Source: Zygnema cylindricum
Lineage: Eukaryota > Streptophyta > Zygnematophyceae > Zygnematales > Zygnemataceae
Direction of reading: 5' to 3'
Length of the DNA stretch: 64,000 nucleotides
Assembly: GCA_037447655.1 (NCBI GenBank)
Contig: JBBHKE010001404.1
Span: forward strand, 62,001 to 126,000
The translations under genes were made by a program, and so were the position numbers. The notes beneath the pieces are model-generated. The model did not search any database. It had not been told where the DNA came from and saw nothing but the letters and a program-made list of their open reading frames with translations. Every line of letters starts with the position of its first letter. The first letter of the stretch is position 1. Below are positions 1 to 11,422 of the stretch, in pieces.

Positions 1-1299
1 AAGGAGACCGAAAAAGAATCTACTCCTCCTAAAATTTCCCGTAGAGAGAGAGAAAAGATAGAGTTGCAAGCTACTATGGCAGCTATGATGAAGGAACAGT
101 TCGCCTCTTTCATGGCGGAGATGAAGCCACAGTTTACCGGAATGGCCCGCACGGTCGTTCACATGCCAACGTTGGCCGGTCGAACCCTGCGGGATTCTAC
201 CGTTCAACAACGAGCAGCCACCTTTGATCAAGGCTCGGCAGATCATAATCGAGTTGGAAAAGTAACAAATTCTCGAATCCCACTATCTTTCGAGAAAGAA
301 ACTCTCTCCCCTCTTCCAAAAACGGCTTCGGCTATTGTAGGTGAAACACTTACAATCTTGGATAGTGCAATCAAAGATGCTCATCGCGTCAAGGAACGGT
401 TGAGCATCCTATTATCTATGATCGAGGACGTGCCCAAGGTCTCTTCTACTTTGGGTGAGGTAACTGCAGCCGCTGCTTTACGCGCGTTGCAGCTGAATCG
501 CAATCTGTCAGCAGTCCAGCCAATTTCGGCGGACAAACGTCGTACATTGGATCCCCACATCAGCTTTATTGATAACAACCGACACTCATTCACAGTCAAT
601 GGTGTCTCACCTTCCCTCCCTCTCATTGGCACCGGAGCCAAACCCTTGATCATAGGATCCGACTTTGCGTTGAAGCTTGGACTCACGGCAGACAAGCTAT
701 AACCCACAACTACATGGTTACTAACTTCAGCTGGTACCACGGAGCCGGTCCTTGGAATCACCAAGGACCCCCTCGTGTTTCGGTTTCAAACAGAAACCGA
801 AACTGAATTTTCTGAAATTTCTTCACATGCGCTTATTACTAAGTGTAGCGATTACGAATGTTTGGTTGGCCAGGACCTTATATTTTGCGTTGGTGGCGGT
901 GTAGATATGTATGACCAGACATTCTCATACAGAGCCAAACTCTTTCCTGAGCGAAAGATTTGCCTTCCACTTATTTCGGCACGGAAGCCCTTGCCTATTA
1001 TGGCTCATTCAGCGACAGCACTTCCTGCTTATGCTGGTATCGACACATTATATACTGACATCTCTCCATGTATCTCTCCATGTATTCTCCCGATTAACAA
1101 GAAAACTTCAAATGGGACGTTGACTTCCCAGGGTGCAGATTACATACCTATTAGGGAGCATGCCAAGCTTGGTGATTCGCGTTATATGCAAGATTTTTCA
1201 CTGGATTTGGATTCCACGAGGATACTCATTACTGAGGAGACTTTCGATGAGCGTCTTCGCGGTCTTCCGATTTTGTTGGCCAGCTCCACCGCAGGCTAA
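1..1299 (+). pseudogene. gag-protease-only LTR element, copy 1: 3' part of the polyprotein
   Basis: The reading frame is already open at base 1, so the N-terminal half (capsid region and zinc knuckles) lies outside the window. It matches the minus-strand copy at 34104-36787 from the region around MAAMMKEQFA onwards. It carries a retropepsin-like segment (G-T-G-A, near 630-640) and a C-terminal segment with TKC..YECLVGQ. An in-frame TAA at 700-702 interrupts it. The catalytic aspartate of the D-T-G-A motif is replaced by glycine (GGC codon), so this protease would be dead even without the stop. The frame ends with TAA at 1297-1299, directly followed by a purine-rich tract. No reverse transcriptase, RNase H or integrase follows. 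By family knowledge this resembles non-autonomous gag-type LTR elements that depend on polymerase from elsewhere. The protease assignment rests on one short motif and the alignment with copy 2. Confidence 0.7.
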
Positions 1300-1404
1300 G
1301 GAGCTTGGGGGAGGAATAAATGGATCTCTCTCTCGGCTTCCCACTCACCTTTCACCTTTTATCCTTTCCACCTGTTATCTCACTTTTACATTGTCATATT
1401 CATT
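1300..1404 (+). promoter_or_regulatory. polypurine tract and presumed start of the 3' LTR of copy 1
   Basis: The stop codon is followed at once by GGAGCTTGGGGGAGG (1300-1314), the expected plus-strand primer tract next to a 3' LTR. Copy 2 has the same arrangement on the other strand (34087-34103). The following AT- and CT-rich sequence runs into the Copia-1 remnant near 1405, so the LTR is truncated or its end is unrecognised. Confidence 0.5.
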
Positions 1405-3371
1405 TTAGCTTTGTATTATAATTATTTTTGCTTCGTGATGTATTTTGCTGTTGTCTATTCCACGTTTTCTACTCGCCAGCTGGTTAGGTTGCATGTTTCT
1501 TGGTTTGATTAGACACATGCACGACATCTTTGAGGGCAAGCTCGCTGCCATGTATTCCGACACCATTGTCGACTGTGCCGTGACCTTTTGTAGTTTACTG
1601 CTCCGGCAGCAAGTACCGTTCCCAATTTGCAGAATAAATCCCGTGGTGGATTTGCGGCTTGGCATGTCCCCATGCCTTGCATCACTCCATGTTTGCAACT
1701 TCACCTCTTCTCCGCCTAGTGTGAGTTTGAGGTCTTTGGTTTCTACCAAATATCTTAAGACTCTCCTTGCTGCACCACCGTCATATTTTCTCGGATTTTC
1801 TAGACTTTTGCTTAGTACCCCAACTGCTGTAGCAATGTCGAAAGGGTACAATTCATGAAGTATATTAGGCTTCCCACTATTTGTCGGTAGGGTATTAGTG
1901 TCATTGGATCATCCTCCGCTAACTCTAAATACTCATTAACAATAACTCCCGGTTTTGTCTCTTCTCCCTCTAACTTCCGACGAAACTCCATTGGAGTTAC
2001 ACACCCTTTCCCCCCCCGCATTCCATACACATCTAGCATTTCTCCAATAGCCTCTTTTTGAGTCAATTTTATTAATCTCTTATTTCTATCCCTTTCTACG
2101 TGAATACCCAAAATATATTTCACCTCACCGAGGTCTTTCATCTCGAACCGTGAATTTAAGGCAGTTTTGATTTTATTAATTTCAGCCATTCACTTGCTAA
2201 TCAATAGTAAATCGTCTACATTCACTGCTATATACACTATCCCATCCTCACCTTTTAGAACGTAGACAAAATGATCAGAAATTATCCTTTGAAATCATAA
2301 GCTAGTTAAGAATTCATGAAGCTTCAGATTCTATTGCCTGGGGGCCTGTTTTAGGCCGTATAGAGATTTTAACAATTTGCATACTAAGTGCTCTTTTTCT
2401 CGCTATGTATACATTTTAGGCTGCTGCATGTCTCTTCTAGCTCTCCATGCAAGAAGGCCATTTTTACATCCATCTGAAGTATTTCCATATCTTCTATACA
2501 AGCTAGGGACAGCAAATTCCTAACTGTCGGAATCTTACAACTGGAGAAAAATTTTATTCAAAATACATTCCTTCCTTTTGATTATACCCCTATGCCACAA
2601 GCCTAGCCTTGTATTGTTCTATGGTATTATTGGGATTCAAATTCACCTTGAATACCCATTTGCTGCCGATCGTTTTCCGGTCCGGAGGAAGATCCACCAG
2701 CTCCCATGTCTGAGCTTCCATGATAGGCTGCATTTCATCGTTAGTTGCTTCGATCCACTAATGTATTCTTGGTGTTGAGAAGGCCTCCTGAATGGTCAGA
2801 GGCTCCCCTGAGGCCGCAGAGTAGGCAAAGTGGGAATTTGCTTGCAGCCGGCTACTGGATCGTCTTCCCCTCGAAAATTATGTTTTTGAAATCGTCGGAT
2901 CCCTCACATTTCTCTTTTGTCTTTGTGTAGAATCCGTAGGATTCGAATTCAGGTCACCGGGCTGAAATTGAACTTGTTGAGGAACTTGGAGAATTTTAAA
3001 CACTGGTGTCACCACCGGAGGCATGTGCATCTGTGTGACAATCTCTTGTTTGGAATCTAAAATGACATATTTCTGTACTTTTTGCTGCTTTTGTTGGTCT
3101 GTCATTTTAAATAAATTTATCGAGTCAAGATCCTCCTTTACAATAATATTTCTTGCTACAATTATTTTCTTTTTCTCAGAAACAAAGACTCTATACCCTT
3201 TGGAGTGATCATCATACCCCAACAAAATACCTGGTAATCCTTTCGGTTCCATTTTCCACCTGTCTTTAGATGCATCTAAAATAAAGCGTTTGCTACCAAA
3301 GACTTTGAAATGACTAACATCTGGTTTTTTACCAGTCCAGACTTCGTAAGGAGTAGTCCCTACCGATCTTG

Positions 3372-3405
3372 ACCCTATTCTATTCTTTACCCTATTCTAT
3401 TCTTT
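3372..3405. repeat. 17-bp tandem duplication in the Copia-1 integrase region
   Basis: ACCCTATTCTATTCTTT is present twice in direct succession. It is one of several short tandem duplications in this decayed copy; another is a 16-bp one, AGCAGTAGACATAATT, repeated near 5650-5685. Confidence 0.8.
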
Positions 3406-4083
3406 ATATAAACAGCACGATTCAATGCTTCAGCCCAGAATTTTGGATCCACGTCTTTATCTGCAAGCATGGACCTAAAGCTCTCTATAATAGTTCAATT
3501 TAGACTTTTTGAAACTCCATTTTGTTTTGGTGAACATGGAACAGTTAGCTGATGACTAATACCTTCTTAAGTAAGAAGTTTTCAAACTCTTTTGATGTAT
3601 TTTCAACGCCGATATCCGATCTGAGTTCCAAAATTGGCAGACCATGTAGTTTCTCCACCCATGTTTTGTAGTGTTGGAAGTGACTGAAGACTTCACTTTT
3701 GTCTCTCATGAAGTAGACTTTAGTCAACCTCGAAAAATCATCTATAAAAGTAGCCATATATTTCATCCCCCGGTAGATGGTACCTATGCTGGACTGAAAA
3801 CATCAAAATGATGCAAAAGTTTAGTGGACCGGTGTTCAGATTCTTGAGGAAACGTTAATCTGTGTATTTTTCCTAAAGCAAAACCATCACATGTTTTAGC
3901 ACACTAATCTGAAAGAGTGACTCCTTATATTTTACCAGCATTTACCATTTTTTTCAAACAGTCATAATTTACATGGTCTAACCTCTTATGTTCATCTGAA
4001 GATAATGCACCGGAATACAAAACATCATTTTCTTTTTTATCGAGCATATCCATCGATACATTTTCCTAGTATCTATAGTGCCT

Positions 4084-4467
4084 GTGACCGCAATCTTTCC
4101 ATTCTTTCTACCAACCTGCCGACCATGTTTTAAATTGACCCCAAACCCTTTACTTTCTACCAAAGAAGTTGAAAACAATATTTTCTGCAAATCCTGGACA
4201 AATAGAACATTGTGGAGAGTTCTTTCAACTTTATTTCCTTGTACATCAACTAGCAAGGAGACATCACCTAAGTACGTGACCGCAATCTTTCCATTCTTTC
4301 TAACAACCTGCCGACCATGTTTCAAATTGACCCCAAACCCTTTACTTTCTACCAAAGAAGTTGAAAACATTTTTTTCTTCAAATCCTAGACAAATAGAAC
4401 ATTGTGGAGAGTTCTTTCAACTGCCTTTCTTTGTACATCAACTAGTAAGGAGACATCACCTAAGTAC
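4084..4467. repeat. 192-bp direct tandem duplication inside Copia-1
   Basis: The unit starting at GTGACCGCAATC (4084) repeats at 4276 and a third start appears at 4468. The period is 192 bp, exactly 64 codons, so the duplication preserves frame; the same peptide (FSTSLVESKGFGVNLKHGRQ) is read twice on the minus strand. Units differ at a handful of positions. It lies between the zinc knuckle and the integrase. Confidence 0.85.
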
Positions 4468-4970
4468 GTGTCTGTACACCCATACCACATGCATAATAGA
4501 TATTTTTCTCAGGTGTGGGTTTTAAATTTTTGAAAATCGCCTTGTCCCAACACATGTGTGCTGACGTTTTGTGTCTATTATCTATACAGTATGCACCTTT
4601 TATTGCCGGTGCCATAGCGAATAAATCCTCTTCCACCTCGTCAGAGAGTGTTAGGGATTTGTCCTGGTAAGATGAAGATGCCGAGAAGAGTGCATTTTCT
4701 CGAGGTGTAGATCTTGTCAAGCCTTGATTGAACCGCCTTTGTTGCCATCCAGTCCTGTACAAACCTGTTTCGTTTGCTCTCTTAAGCTTAGGACATAACT
4801 TATATCCATGACATTTTTCATTACAATAAAAACAAGCGTTGAAAGATTGTGTCATTCCTCTCTGATTAAGTTGTTTAAACTAATTATGGTTCTGATTAAA
4901 CTGATTTGTCTGCATATTAAAATGTGCCTTTTTGTCAAAATCTGAATTAAATGCCTCTACCTACTTTTCT

Positions 4971-5156
4971 CCACTCAGAATTTTCAAATCAGCCTCCTCT
5001 AAAATCAAATTAATAGCTAACTGTAAAGTCCAGTTGGCTTTATCGTTTTGTTTTAGCCTATCACCACTCAGAATTTTCAAATCAACCTCCTCTAAAATCA
5101 AGTTAATAGCTAACTGTAAAGTCCAGCTGGCTTTATCGTTTTGTTTTAGCCTATCA
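4971..5156. repeat. 93-bp direct tandem duplication inside Copia-1 gag
   Basis: Unit 1 is 4971-5063 and unit 2 is 5064-5156, with three differences seen by eye. The length is 31 codons, so the frame is kept; the minus strand reads DRLKQNDKA.WTLQLAINLI twice. This is the second frame-preserving duplication in the same element. Confidence 0.9.
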
Positions 5157-5699
5157 GACGTGTCTTTAATAGTATTAGCAAGACCCCACATTAGTAATGG
5201 AGCCTGCTGAAACTGAGGAAATGATCCACCTACACATGCATGAGAGTCTATTAGAATTCGAAACTTGTTAGCATATTGAGCCATTGTGCCTCCCGTGTAT
5301 TTATAGTCCCAAATTTGGCCAGCCAAAAATATTGCTTCTTGGACATTAGCCTTTTCGTAATCATCATTGAGAGACTTCTAGATATCGATCGCCTTTTTCA
5401 TTTTTATCCGCGACATAGCCAATCCTTGCGAGATACAAAGTTTCAGAATAGATCGAGCTTGCGAATTTTTCTTCGACCAAAACGGATCCGATTCTGCCAG
5501 TGAACCATCCAAAATATCCGACAGATTAACATTTTCGAAGTGCGTTTCCACCATATCCGACCAATAAACATGTTTTTCCTCCGAGAAGATAGGAAATCTT
5601 GATGACAGGCCCATAGCCTGTTGTTCTACAACCACTGGAGCAGGAGGAGCAGCAGTAGACATAATTAGCAGCAGTAGACATAATTCACTCACAGAAGCT

Positions 5700-6322
5700 A
5701 ACCAAGAATCCTATCAAACTGCTGTTTTCTATAGATCACCAAATCTGATATAACCGTTCAAACTGCTTCAAACTATACCAAAATATAGAATATCACAAAG
5801 AATGACAACCCCCAAAGTTTGAGCCCAATTGATCTAACATACATCAAGATATGAAACTTAGAATTTTCCCAAAAAAAGTCTACAGATTACACAGTCTAGA
5901 AGTCTGAATACATAAAATGTTCTACATCCTAAGTCTTATACTCGTAGTGAGTTTCTACTCTTAGTTGTCCTATTACATAGTGTTGTACCTCTGATACGTC
6001 CAAGAAACAACTGCCACAAAGATCTAAGTACACCTAATAACGATAAAGTTAATCTATCACTGAACAATCAATATTACTGAGAGATCAACACTAAGTGATT
6101 GTACAATTAATTGCCGCCGGCTTAGTTATAAGTGTCCGGATACGCCCATTCAAATGTTGGGGAAACACCTGCCAACAAATCACTTGTGATCCATTTGTGA
6201 ATCTCGTCCATTGACAGAATTCATATCAACCGCAGTTGCGATTCCCCGTTCGGATCATATTCAACGTCACCGCAGTTTTGTCGGGGCTGCGTCGTTCCGT
6301 ACCGAATTATATCCCAAATAAC
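5700..6322. other. AT-rich leader and probable LTR remnant of Copia-1, no gene
   Basis: It contains the weak primer-site candidate at 5987-5997 and unique AT-rich sequence. No pair of matching LTRs could be found, because the left end of Copia-1 is truncated. No coding region is recognised. Confidence 0.4.
5987..5997 (-). promoter_or_regulatory. possible primer binding site of Copia-1
   Basis: ACCTCTGATAC read on the minus strand gives GTATCAGAGGT, close to the TGGTATCAGAGC primer site typical of plant Copia elements. It lies 5' of gag on the minus strand, which is the right side. The outer bases do not match, so this is tentative. A 5' LTR would start to the right of it, near 6000. Confidence 0.35.
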
Positions 6323-6417
6323 CGCAACTGCTTTGTCCAATTCTGTATCGCAGTTGCTTCGTCCCATATGCGCCGCACCTGCTTTGTCCCATCTGCGTCG
6401 CAGCTGCTTTGTCCCAA
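6323..6417. repeat. short minisatellite, about 25-bp unit, four copies
   Basis: Four degenerate units of the type CGCAGCTGCTTTGTCCCAT follow each other (CGCAACTG, CGCAGTTG, CGCACCTG, CGCAGCTG starts). Unit length varies from 25 to 27 bp. Confidence 0.75.
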
Positions 6418-6540
6418 AAATACTTGTTATGTTTTTACGTGACGACGCGTGTCCCTATACGCTACATTTTACCATTTTTCTGCCGTCACACTAATTTACT
6501 AAGACGTAAAGCTTTCCAAAATCAACAAAAATATAGATAA

Positions 6541-6745
6541 GGAGCACACAAGGTAGGCATGAAAGAGGGAGGAGGTGGGAGGTAGTTTTCAAATGGATTG
6601 GTGTAGGGAGAAGAGAGAGGAGGGGCGACATTTTTTTTCTGTAGGGGAAGGAGATGGTGGGATTGGAAAAGGAGGAGGAGAATCAAGAGACAGTGTGCTG
6701 GGAGTGGTAAGAGTAAAAGAAGGAGGAGGAGGAGAGGGTTGTTCA
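6541..6745. repeat. purine-rich (GGA/GAA) tract
   Basis: The plus strand is almost all G and A, with runs of GGAGGAGGA. Open frames on both strands here are low-complexity and do not look like protein. Similar purine or pyrimidine tracts occur at 23900-24560, 40740-41210, 42010-42320 and in the XTH introns. Confidence 0.7.
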
Positions 6746-7085
6746 ATTTGTTGGGAGGTCAAAACTCGGTTTGTCCATTGGTTTTGCGTAGTACTGATTA
6801 GTTGAAAGTGCGGTTGAGCTTTCCCCATACAAAATTGGGAAATTATATAAAAGTTGCATGTAAAAAACAATGGGGCCTTCAGTGCTTTTTGGCAGATAAT
6901 ATTTGGTTGATTAATATAAACTAAAATAAACCAAGTTTAGGGATATCAATGTATATTTTTCTATAAAATCATTTAGAATTCATGGTACTTGTTGACGAAC
7001 GAAAAGTGTACCGCTCGATACCCAAAATTGTGGTAATATCCACACTAATACCTATATAAAATTGGACCCACTAGCATAAGATCTG

Positions 7086-7159
7086 AGCTAGTGGTACAGT
7101 GGTTAGTTCATTCACAACTAAAGTGAAAGGTCCCAAGTTCACATCCTGGCCGGCTCATC
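7086..7159 (+). repeat. tRNA-like sequence, probably the head of a tRNA-derived SINE
   Basis: A 74-nt stretch folds roughly as a cloverleaf. TGAGC (7086-7090) pairs with GCTCA at the 3' end. A D-arm-like TGGTACAGTGGTTAG follows. The anticodon-like arm TTCAC/GTGAA encloses AACTAAA. The T-arm-like part is CCAAG-TTCACAT-CCTGG, with GTTCACATCC resembling a Pol III B box. The anticodon position reads CTA, which fits no normal elongator tRNA, and acceptor pairing is imperfect. I therefore read it as a tRNA-derived repeat and not a working tRNA. No poly-A or SINE body is clearly delimited. Confidence 0.5.
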
Positions 7160-8103
7160 AATCCCTTTATTGGGATCGTCCATTCTATCCCCCGCTTTTA
7201 GGAATCTTAACAATACTTCGTTAATAGTTCGAGTAATTTTCCATATATCTTATTTTGCCTCAGTTACTGAATTGCATCCCCACCTTCCTTACAAACATAG
7301 TGGTGCATTTCTTTGTTTCGTTGAACAAAAATATATTTGTTTTGAGCGAAAAAACGATGTGAACCTTAAATGGCGAACATTTTTTCAGGTTTTCGTAAAA
7401 GAAAAAATGATTAGACTTGGATATCAGGTGATTTTTAACTAATCTATCTTAAGGTGTCCTCACCTTGTGATGATCTTCAACATTACAGTACGAAATGCTC
7501 TCTCTCTCTCTCTTACCCCTCTCTCTCTCTCTCTCTCTCCCTCTACCTTTCCCTCTTTTGCACTTGCTCTCTCTGTCTCCCTCTTGTATAGATATAATAT
7601 TTGGAAGTTAGCACACTATGCGCGCTCCTTATGATTGAAAGTATAACTGCAAACGGGTTAACATAGTTACTACATTCTTGGCGCGGTAGGGGTTTAAATT
7701 TCCTCAACCTTGGCAGTTTTCCGAAAAACGTTGACCCGTACAAGGCTGAAAATTAATGGCGTTCGCACGCTAATTATGTCCAGTTGACTGTTTGAATCCA
7801 ATTTTAATTTTGCAACTTTTGCGCTCTGGCTGACTCCGGTGGACTCTGGTAGCTGGCTGGTGGCGCGCGCCCCGATTACAACTGCGAATGCGAAACTGCC
7901 TAATATTAAAACTGTTTACTGAATACGGTACGAAACATTGTCCTGCCAGTTTTTTCTTCAAAATGTGAAAATACGAAAGCGTACCTGATTGGATATTGTG
8001 CCAATCGACGGATCGGCCGAAGTTTATCGGCTCGTCTCGTGCGAATGTCAAATGCTTTCAAGTGCGCGTAGTGTTCCGCTGTTACTTTCATTTCGTGTTC
8101 ACA
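7160..8103. other. intergenic, with CT microsatellite at 7497-7549
   Basis: AT-rich sequence without a supported gene. The only distinct element is a (CT)n tract at 7497-7549. Confidence 0.6.
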
Positions 8104-8111
8104 CTGTGAAT

Positions 8112-8868
8112 CAGAGGTCGCAAACGATCAACCGAAACTGTGACCAACCGTTAACCGACCGCCCGCGCCGGATCTGGAACGGATTCGGTTGCCAAATTTT
8201 GGGGGTCGGGCGGTTACGGGTCGGTTGACTCACCAGGAAAAAAAAAACGGTCGATTACGATCGATCAACCAAAAAACCCAAAAAATGAAATTTTTGTACT
8301 GTCCTTATAATCCAACATTCTTGTACTTTGTACTCATTTGGTATCGTGGAAGTACGTGACATCTTGATTAATGTTGGAAATATGACACGTTATTGTAGTA
8401 ACGTTATTCATTTCGCAAATCATAGGGAAAACGACAAAGCGTCGTAAATCTGACACGTTAGTACGCTATTCATTTCGCAAATCTTAGGCAACGCGACATC
8501 GCAACGCAAATCTGACACGGTAGTACACTATTCATTTCACAAATCTTAGGCAACTCGACAAAGCGTCGCAAATCTGACACGGTAGGAACACTTATCATTT
8601 TGCAAATCTTAGGGAAAGCGACAAATTGTAATTATTGGCTTCTTCTTACGTCGTACATTGGTTAATTTTGTACCTTTTCGCTTACAGGCGGGCACGGGTA
8701 GTCGCGAAAAATCGAGATTTGGTTAATTTTTATTTTCTTAAACGCCGGTCGGATAACGCCAAACAATTTTGGAGCGTGACATAACTCGGTCGGGCGTCGG
8801 TTACTCAGATTTTGAAAAAAAAAACGGTCGGTTTCGGTTATGTAAAATTTTGACTTTTGCGACCTCTG
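8112..8868. mobile_element. hAT-D: 757-bp hAT-like non-autonomous element
   Basis: The ends are CAGAGGTCGCAAA and its inverse TTTGCGACCTCTG, a 13-bp perfect terminal inverted repeat of the CAGNGG type common in hAT elements. The flanking octamers CTGTGAAT (8104-8111) and TTATGAAT (8869-8876) match at 6 of 8 positions, consistent with an old 8-bp target duplication. Removing the element restores a T-family terminus, ACACTGTGAAT followed by CACTATTAGTG, so it jumped into an older T element. It has no coding capacity beyond short shadows and contains the tandem array at 8384-8630. Confidence 0.75.
8384..8630. repeat. 62-68-bp tandem array inside hAT-D
   Basis: Units begin with GACACG at 8384, 8452, 8514 and 8576 (lengths 68, 62, 62 and a partial). 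Each contains TATTCATTT(C)GCAAATCTTAGG and a GCGACA block. Confidence 0.85.
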
Positions 8869-9377
8869 TTATGAATCACTATTAGTGTTAATAGCATTAT
8901 ATAAAGGGAATTGCTAATCGCAGAGATGATTTTTGCTCGCGTAGGTAGTTGTCAGAAATTGTACATTTGAAGTACAGTTTCGTACAAGCTACGTACCTTT
9001 AAGTTCAGATTTGACGGTCAATCCGTCGAACAACTTTGACTGGCGAAATATTGTAATGGCTGTTAAAAAACTGTTGCGCTTGCAAACGTCGACCGTCATG
9101 AAAAAAAAAAACAATTCACACGGCCGGCGCAGGTTTACTTTAACAAAACTGCCACATATAAATAAAATTGTTGCACGCAGGTAGTTACTCACATCACGTG
9201 AGCTCCACTGTGAAAACACACACCGACAATGTGAATCAATGTGAAGTACGTTTTCAATGTAAGAATGTTGATCCGTAAATAGTGTGGCTTCATTTGGTCG
9301 CGTGTGACGACGCGTCATTTTATTTTCATTGATATTTATACGCGGGTACGCTTTTATATTTTGTACGGAGTTTATTT

Positions 9378-9992
9378 CATAGTTCAAAGGTAGGCGTTTT
9401 TTCGTAGGCCTTAGATAGGCCACCTTTGGCGTAAGTTGTGTTATGGGTTTTCCATGCGATCTTCTTATATCGCTTCTTTGATCAGCGACTGCCCGTTCTT
9501 TCGAATCTGACGATAGTCCTATCGTAAGTTGTGTTATGGGCTTTCCATGTGATCTTCTAAGATCGCTACTTTGATCAGCGACCGTCCGATCGTCCAAATC
9601 TGACGGTTTAAATAAAAGTACCTCAAAACTCCCATAAAAATAATTTTATGTCCAAATGTTTTTCAAAATTTAGACATGACATTTAATTCTCTATTGATCG
9701 TGATAGGATATTACACAAAAATCAGAGTGCAAGACTACAGCAAAGCATTCAAAAAAAAAAATTAATTCACACGAGAATGAACTGTCCACGAAAGCCAATA
9801 TATTTCACGGACATTTTCTCCCATCAAAGATTAACTTCCTACTCCCTCTAAGCTGCAGTATATAGTACATTTACTGTGACGTCACTACTTCAAACTACAA
9901 TTCAACCCAAATCATATAGTGCGCACTAAGTGCGTACAAGTCAAATTGCGTCAACAGCGAAACACAAAGAACTGCTGGTACAACTCACACGT
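9378..9992. mobile_element. hAT-A copy truncated by the duplication, with LTR fragment 9701-9992
   Basis: It starts with CATAGTTCAAAGGTAGG after the octamer GTTTATTT (9370-9377). A Copia-2-type LTR enters at 9701 after GATCG (9696-9700) and is cut at 9992 by the duplication junction. It is the duplicate of the complete copy at 11423-12451. Confidence 0.8.
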
Positions 9993-10134
9993 CGGCGCAC
10001 GTTTACTGTAACAAAACTGAGGCAGCCACCAGCCACATAGCAGTATAAACATAAGTGAACGTTGTTCGCCCCTCTGCGAAACATTATATAGGCGGTAGAC
10101 GGTGTGTCTGTCTTCCATTTTTTCCGTCCGTCCG

Positions 10135-10558
10135 CAGTACGGACAACCGTACGTCTGGCACAATGTAACGTTGCCGTGCGACCGTCCGCAGTACGGACCG
10201 CCGTACCGCTGGCACGATGTAACGGTGCCGCCCGTACCGACATACGGATGGCGTAATCTTACATTGCCAGTTGTCGGTGTGCAGAGCACCGTACGGCTGG
10301 TGTAATCTAACATTGCCAACCGTCATGTGCAGACAACCGTACGGTTGGCGTAACCTAATATTGCCAACCGTCGGTGTGCAGACCGCCGTACGGCTGGCGT
10401 ATTGTAACATTGTCGTGCGTCGTTGTGCAGATCGCCGTACAGATGGCGTAATGAAACATTGTCGTGCGTCGCTGTGAAGATCGCCGTACGGATGACGTAA
10501 TGTAACATTGCCGTGCGTCGCTGTGCAGACCGCATTACGGATAGCGTAATGTATCATT
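10135..10558. repeat. 49-bp minisatellite, about nine degenerate units
   Basis: Repeats of the form CCGTACGGCTGGCGTAATGT ... CATTG(C/T)CGTGCGTCG(C/G)TGTGCAGA follow each other with a period near 49 bp. First units are more diverged. All six frames here are open over long stretches only because of the repeat. Confidence 0.85.
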
Positions 10559-11422
10559 AATTTGGGTTCTTGAAATTTTGATGTTTTTTCTTAAATAGGA
10601 TACATGGTTTTAATTTTTCCTTTATTTTAATTAAGGTACCGTACAAAATAGCGTAAAGAACGAAAGTACAATAAGATCTAAATAGTGTGGTGTAAAGTCT
10701 GAGTCAGACCGTACATAAATGTACCTTTTCAAGTGAAAATTTAACAAAAAGTGAATTAAAGCAGACGCACACGCATAGGAACGTGCGCTAAAAAAACGAG
10801 ATTATTTGACATGTAAATTAGTCTGACATGTACGGATATTTAATTTCACGACGGCGTACGATTTCTAATATTTTGTACGGATACATATATCAATGTATAT
10901 AATCGTACGGCGAATAATCCATTTTTCATGTTCCCAAATTAGCATAATGCTGAAATTATAATACATTATTACAAATTAAAAAAAAAAAAATCAAATTCTT
11001 ATTTAACGTCAATTACGTTAAATTTTCTTCAACACCATTTAAACTTTGACACTAATAACAATTTGCTGTGTAACGTTGTCGTGCGTCCGTAGTACGGGCA
11101 TGGTAAACTAGACAGGGTACATGCCCGTGTAACGGGCGTTGATTTACTAGTAAATAAAATGGTTGCGCGCAGGTAGTTACTTCAAGTGAGCTCCACTGTG
11201 ACAACACACACAGACAATGTAAATCGATGTAAAGTACTTATTCGATGTAAAAATGTTGATTCGTAAATAGTGTGGCGAAATCAATGGGAAGTACGTTTAC
11301 AATGTAAGAATGATGATTCTTAAATAGTGTGGTTTCATTTGGTCCCGCGTGACGATGCGTCATTTTATTTTCATTGATATTTATACGCGGGTACGCTTTT
11401 ATATTTTGTACGGAGTTTATTT

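Larger units (their letters stand above)
1405..5692 (-). pseudogene. Copia-1: decayed Ty1/copia gag-pol
   Basis: Read on the minus strand the usual Copia order is present in pieces. Gag is at 5692-4460, with one zinc knuckle (C-F-Y-C-N-E-K-C-H-G-Y-K-L-C, near 4800-4840). A damaged protease/linker region lies at 4460-3980. Integrase core pieces lie at 3766-3545 (FIDDFSR, then an RSD motif) and a C-terminal integrase piece at 3252-2878 (GYDDHSKGYRVF). The second half of reverse transcriptase is at 2189-1812 (RFEMKDLGEVKYILG) and RNase H at 1851-1405 (TWSDA...KSTTGF, QSTMVSEYMA). Many stops and frameshifts separate the pieces, and the YVDD part of RT is not readable. Two in-frame tandem duplications (192 and 93 bp) lie inside it. 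The 3' end is lost at the junction with the gag-protease element near 1405. It is certainly Copia by motif order and certainly non-functional. Confidence 0.9.

Noticed and set aside
7086-7159. Functional tRNA gene
   Set aside because: Stop-reading anticodon position and imperfect acceptor stem; more likely a tRNA-derived repeat.
8989-9597. 202-codon frame over hAT-A sequence
   Set aside because: It crosses the transposon border and the target duplication, and half of it is the recurrent hAT-A block, so it is not a gene.
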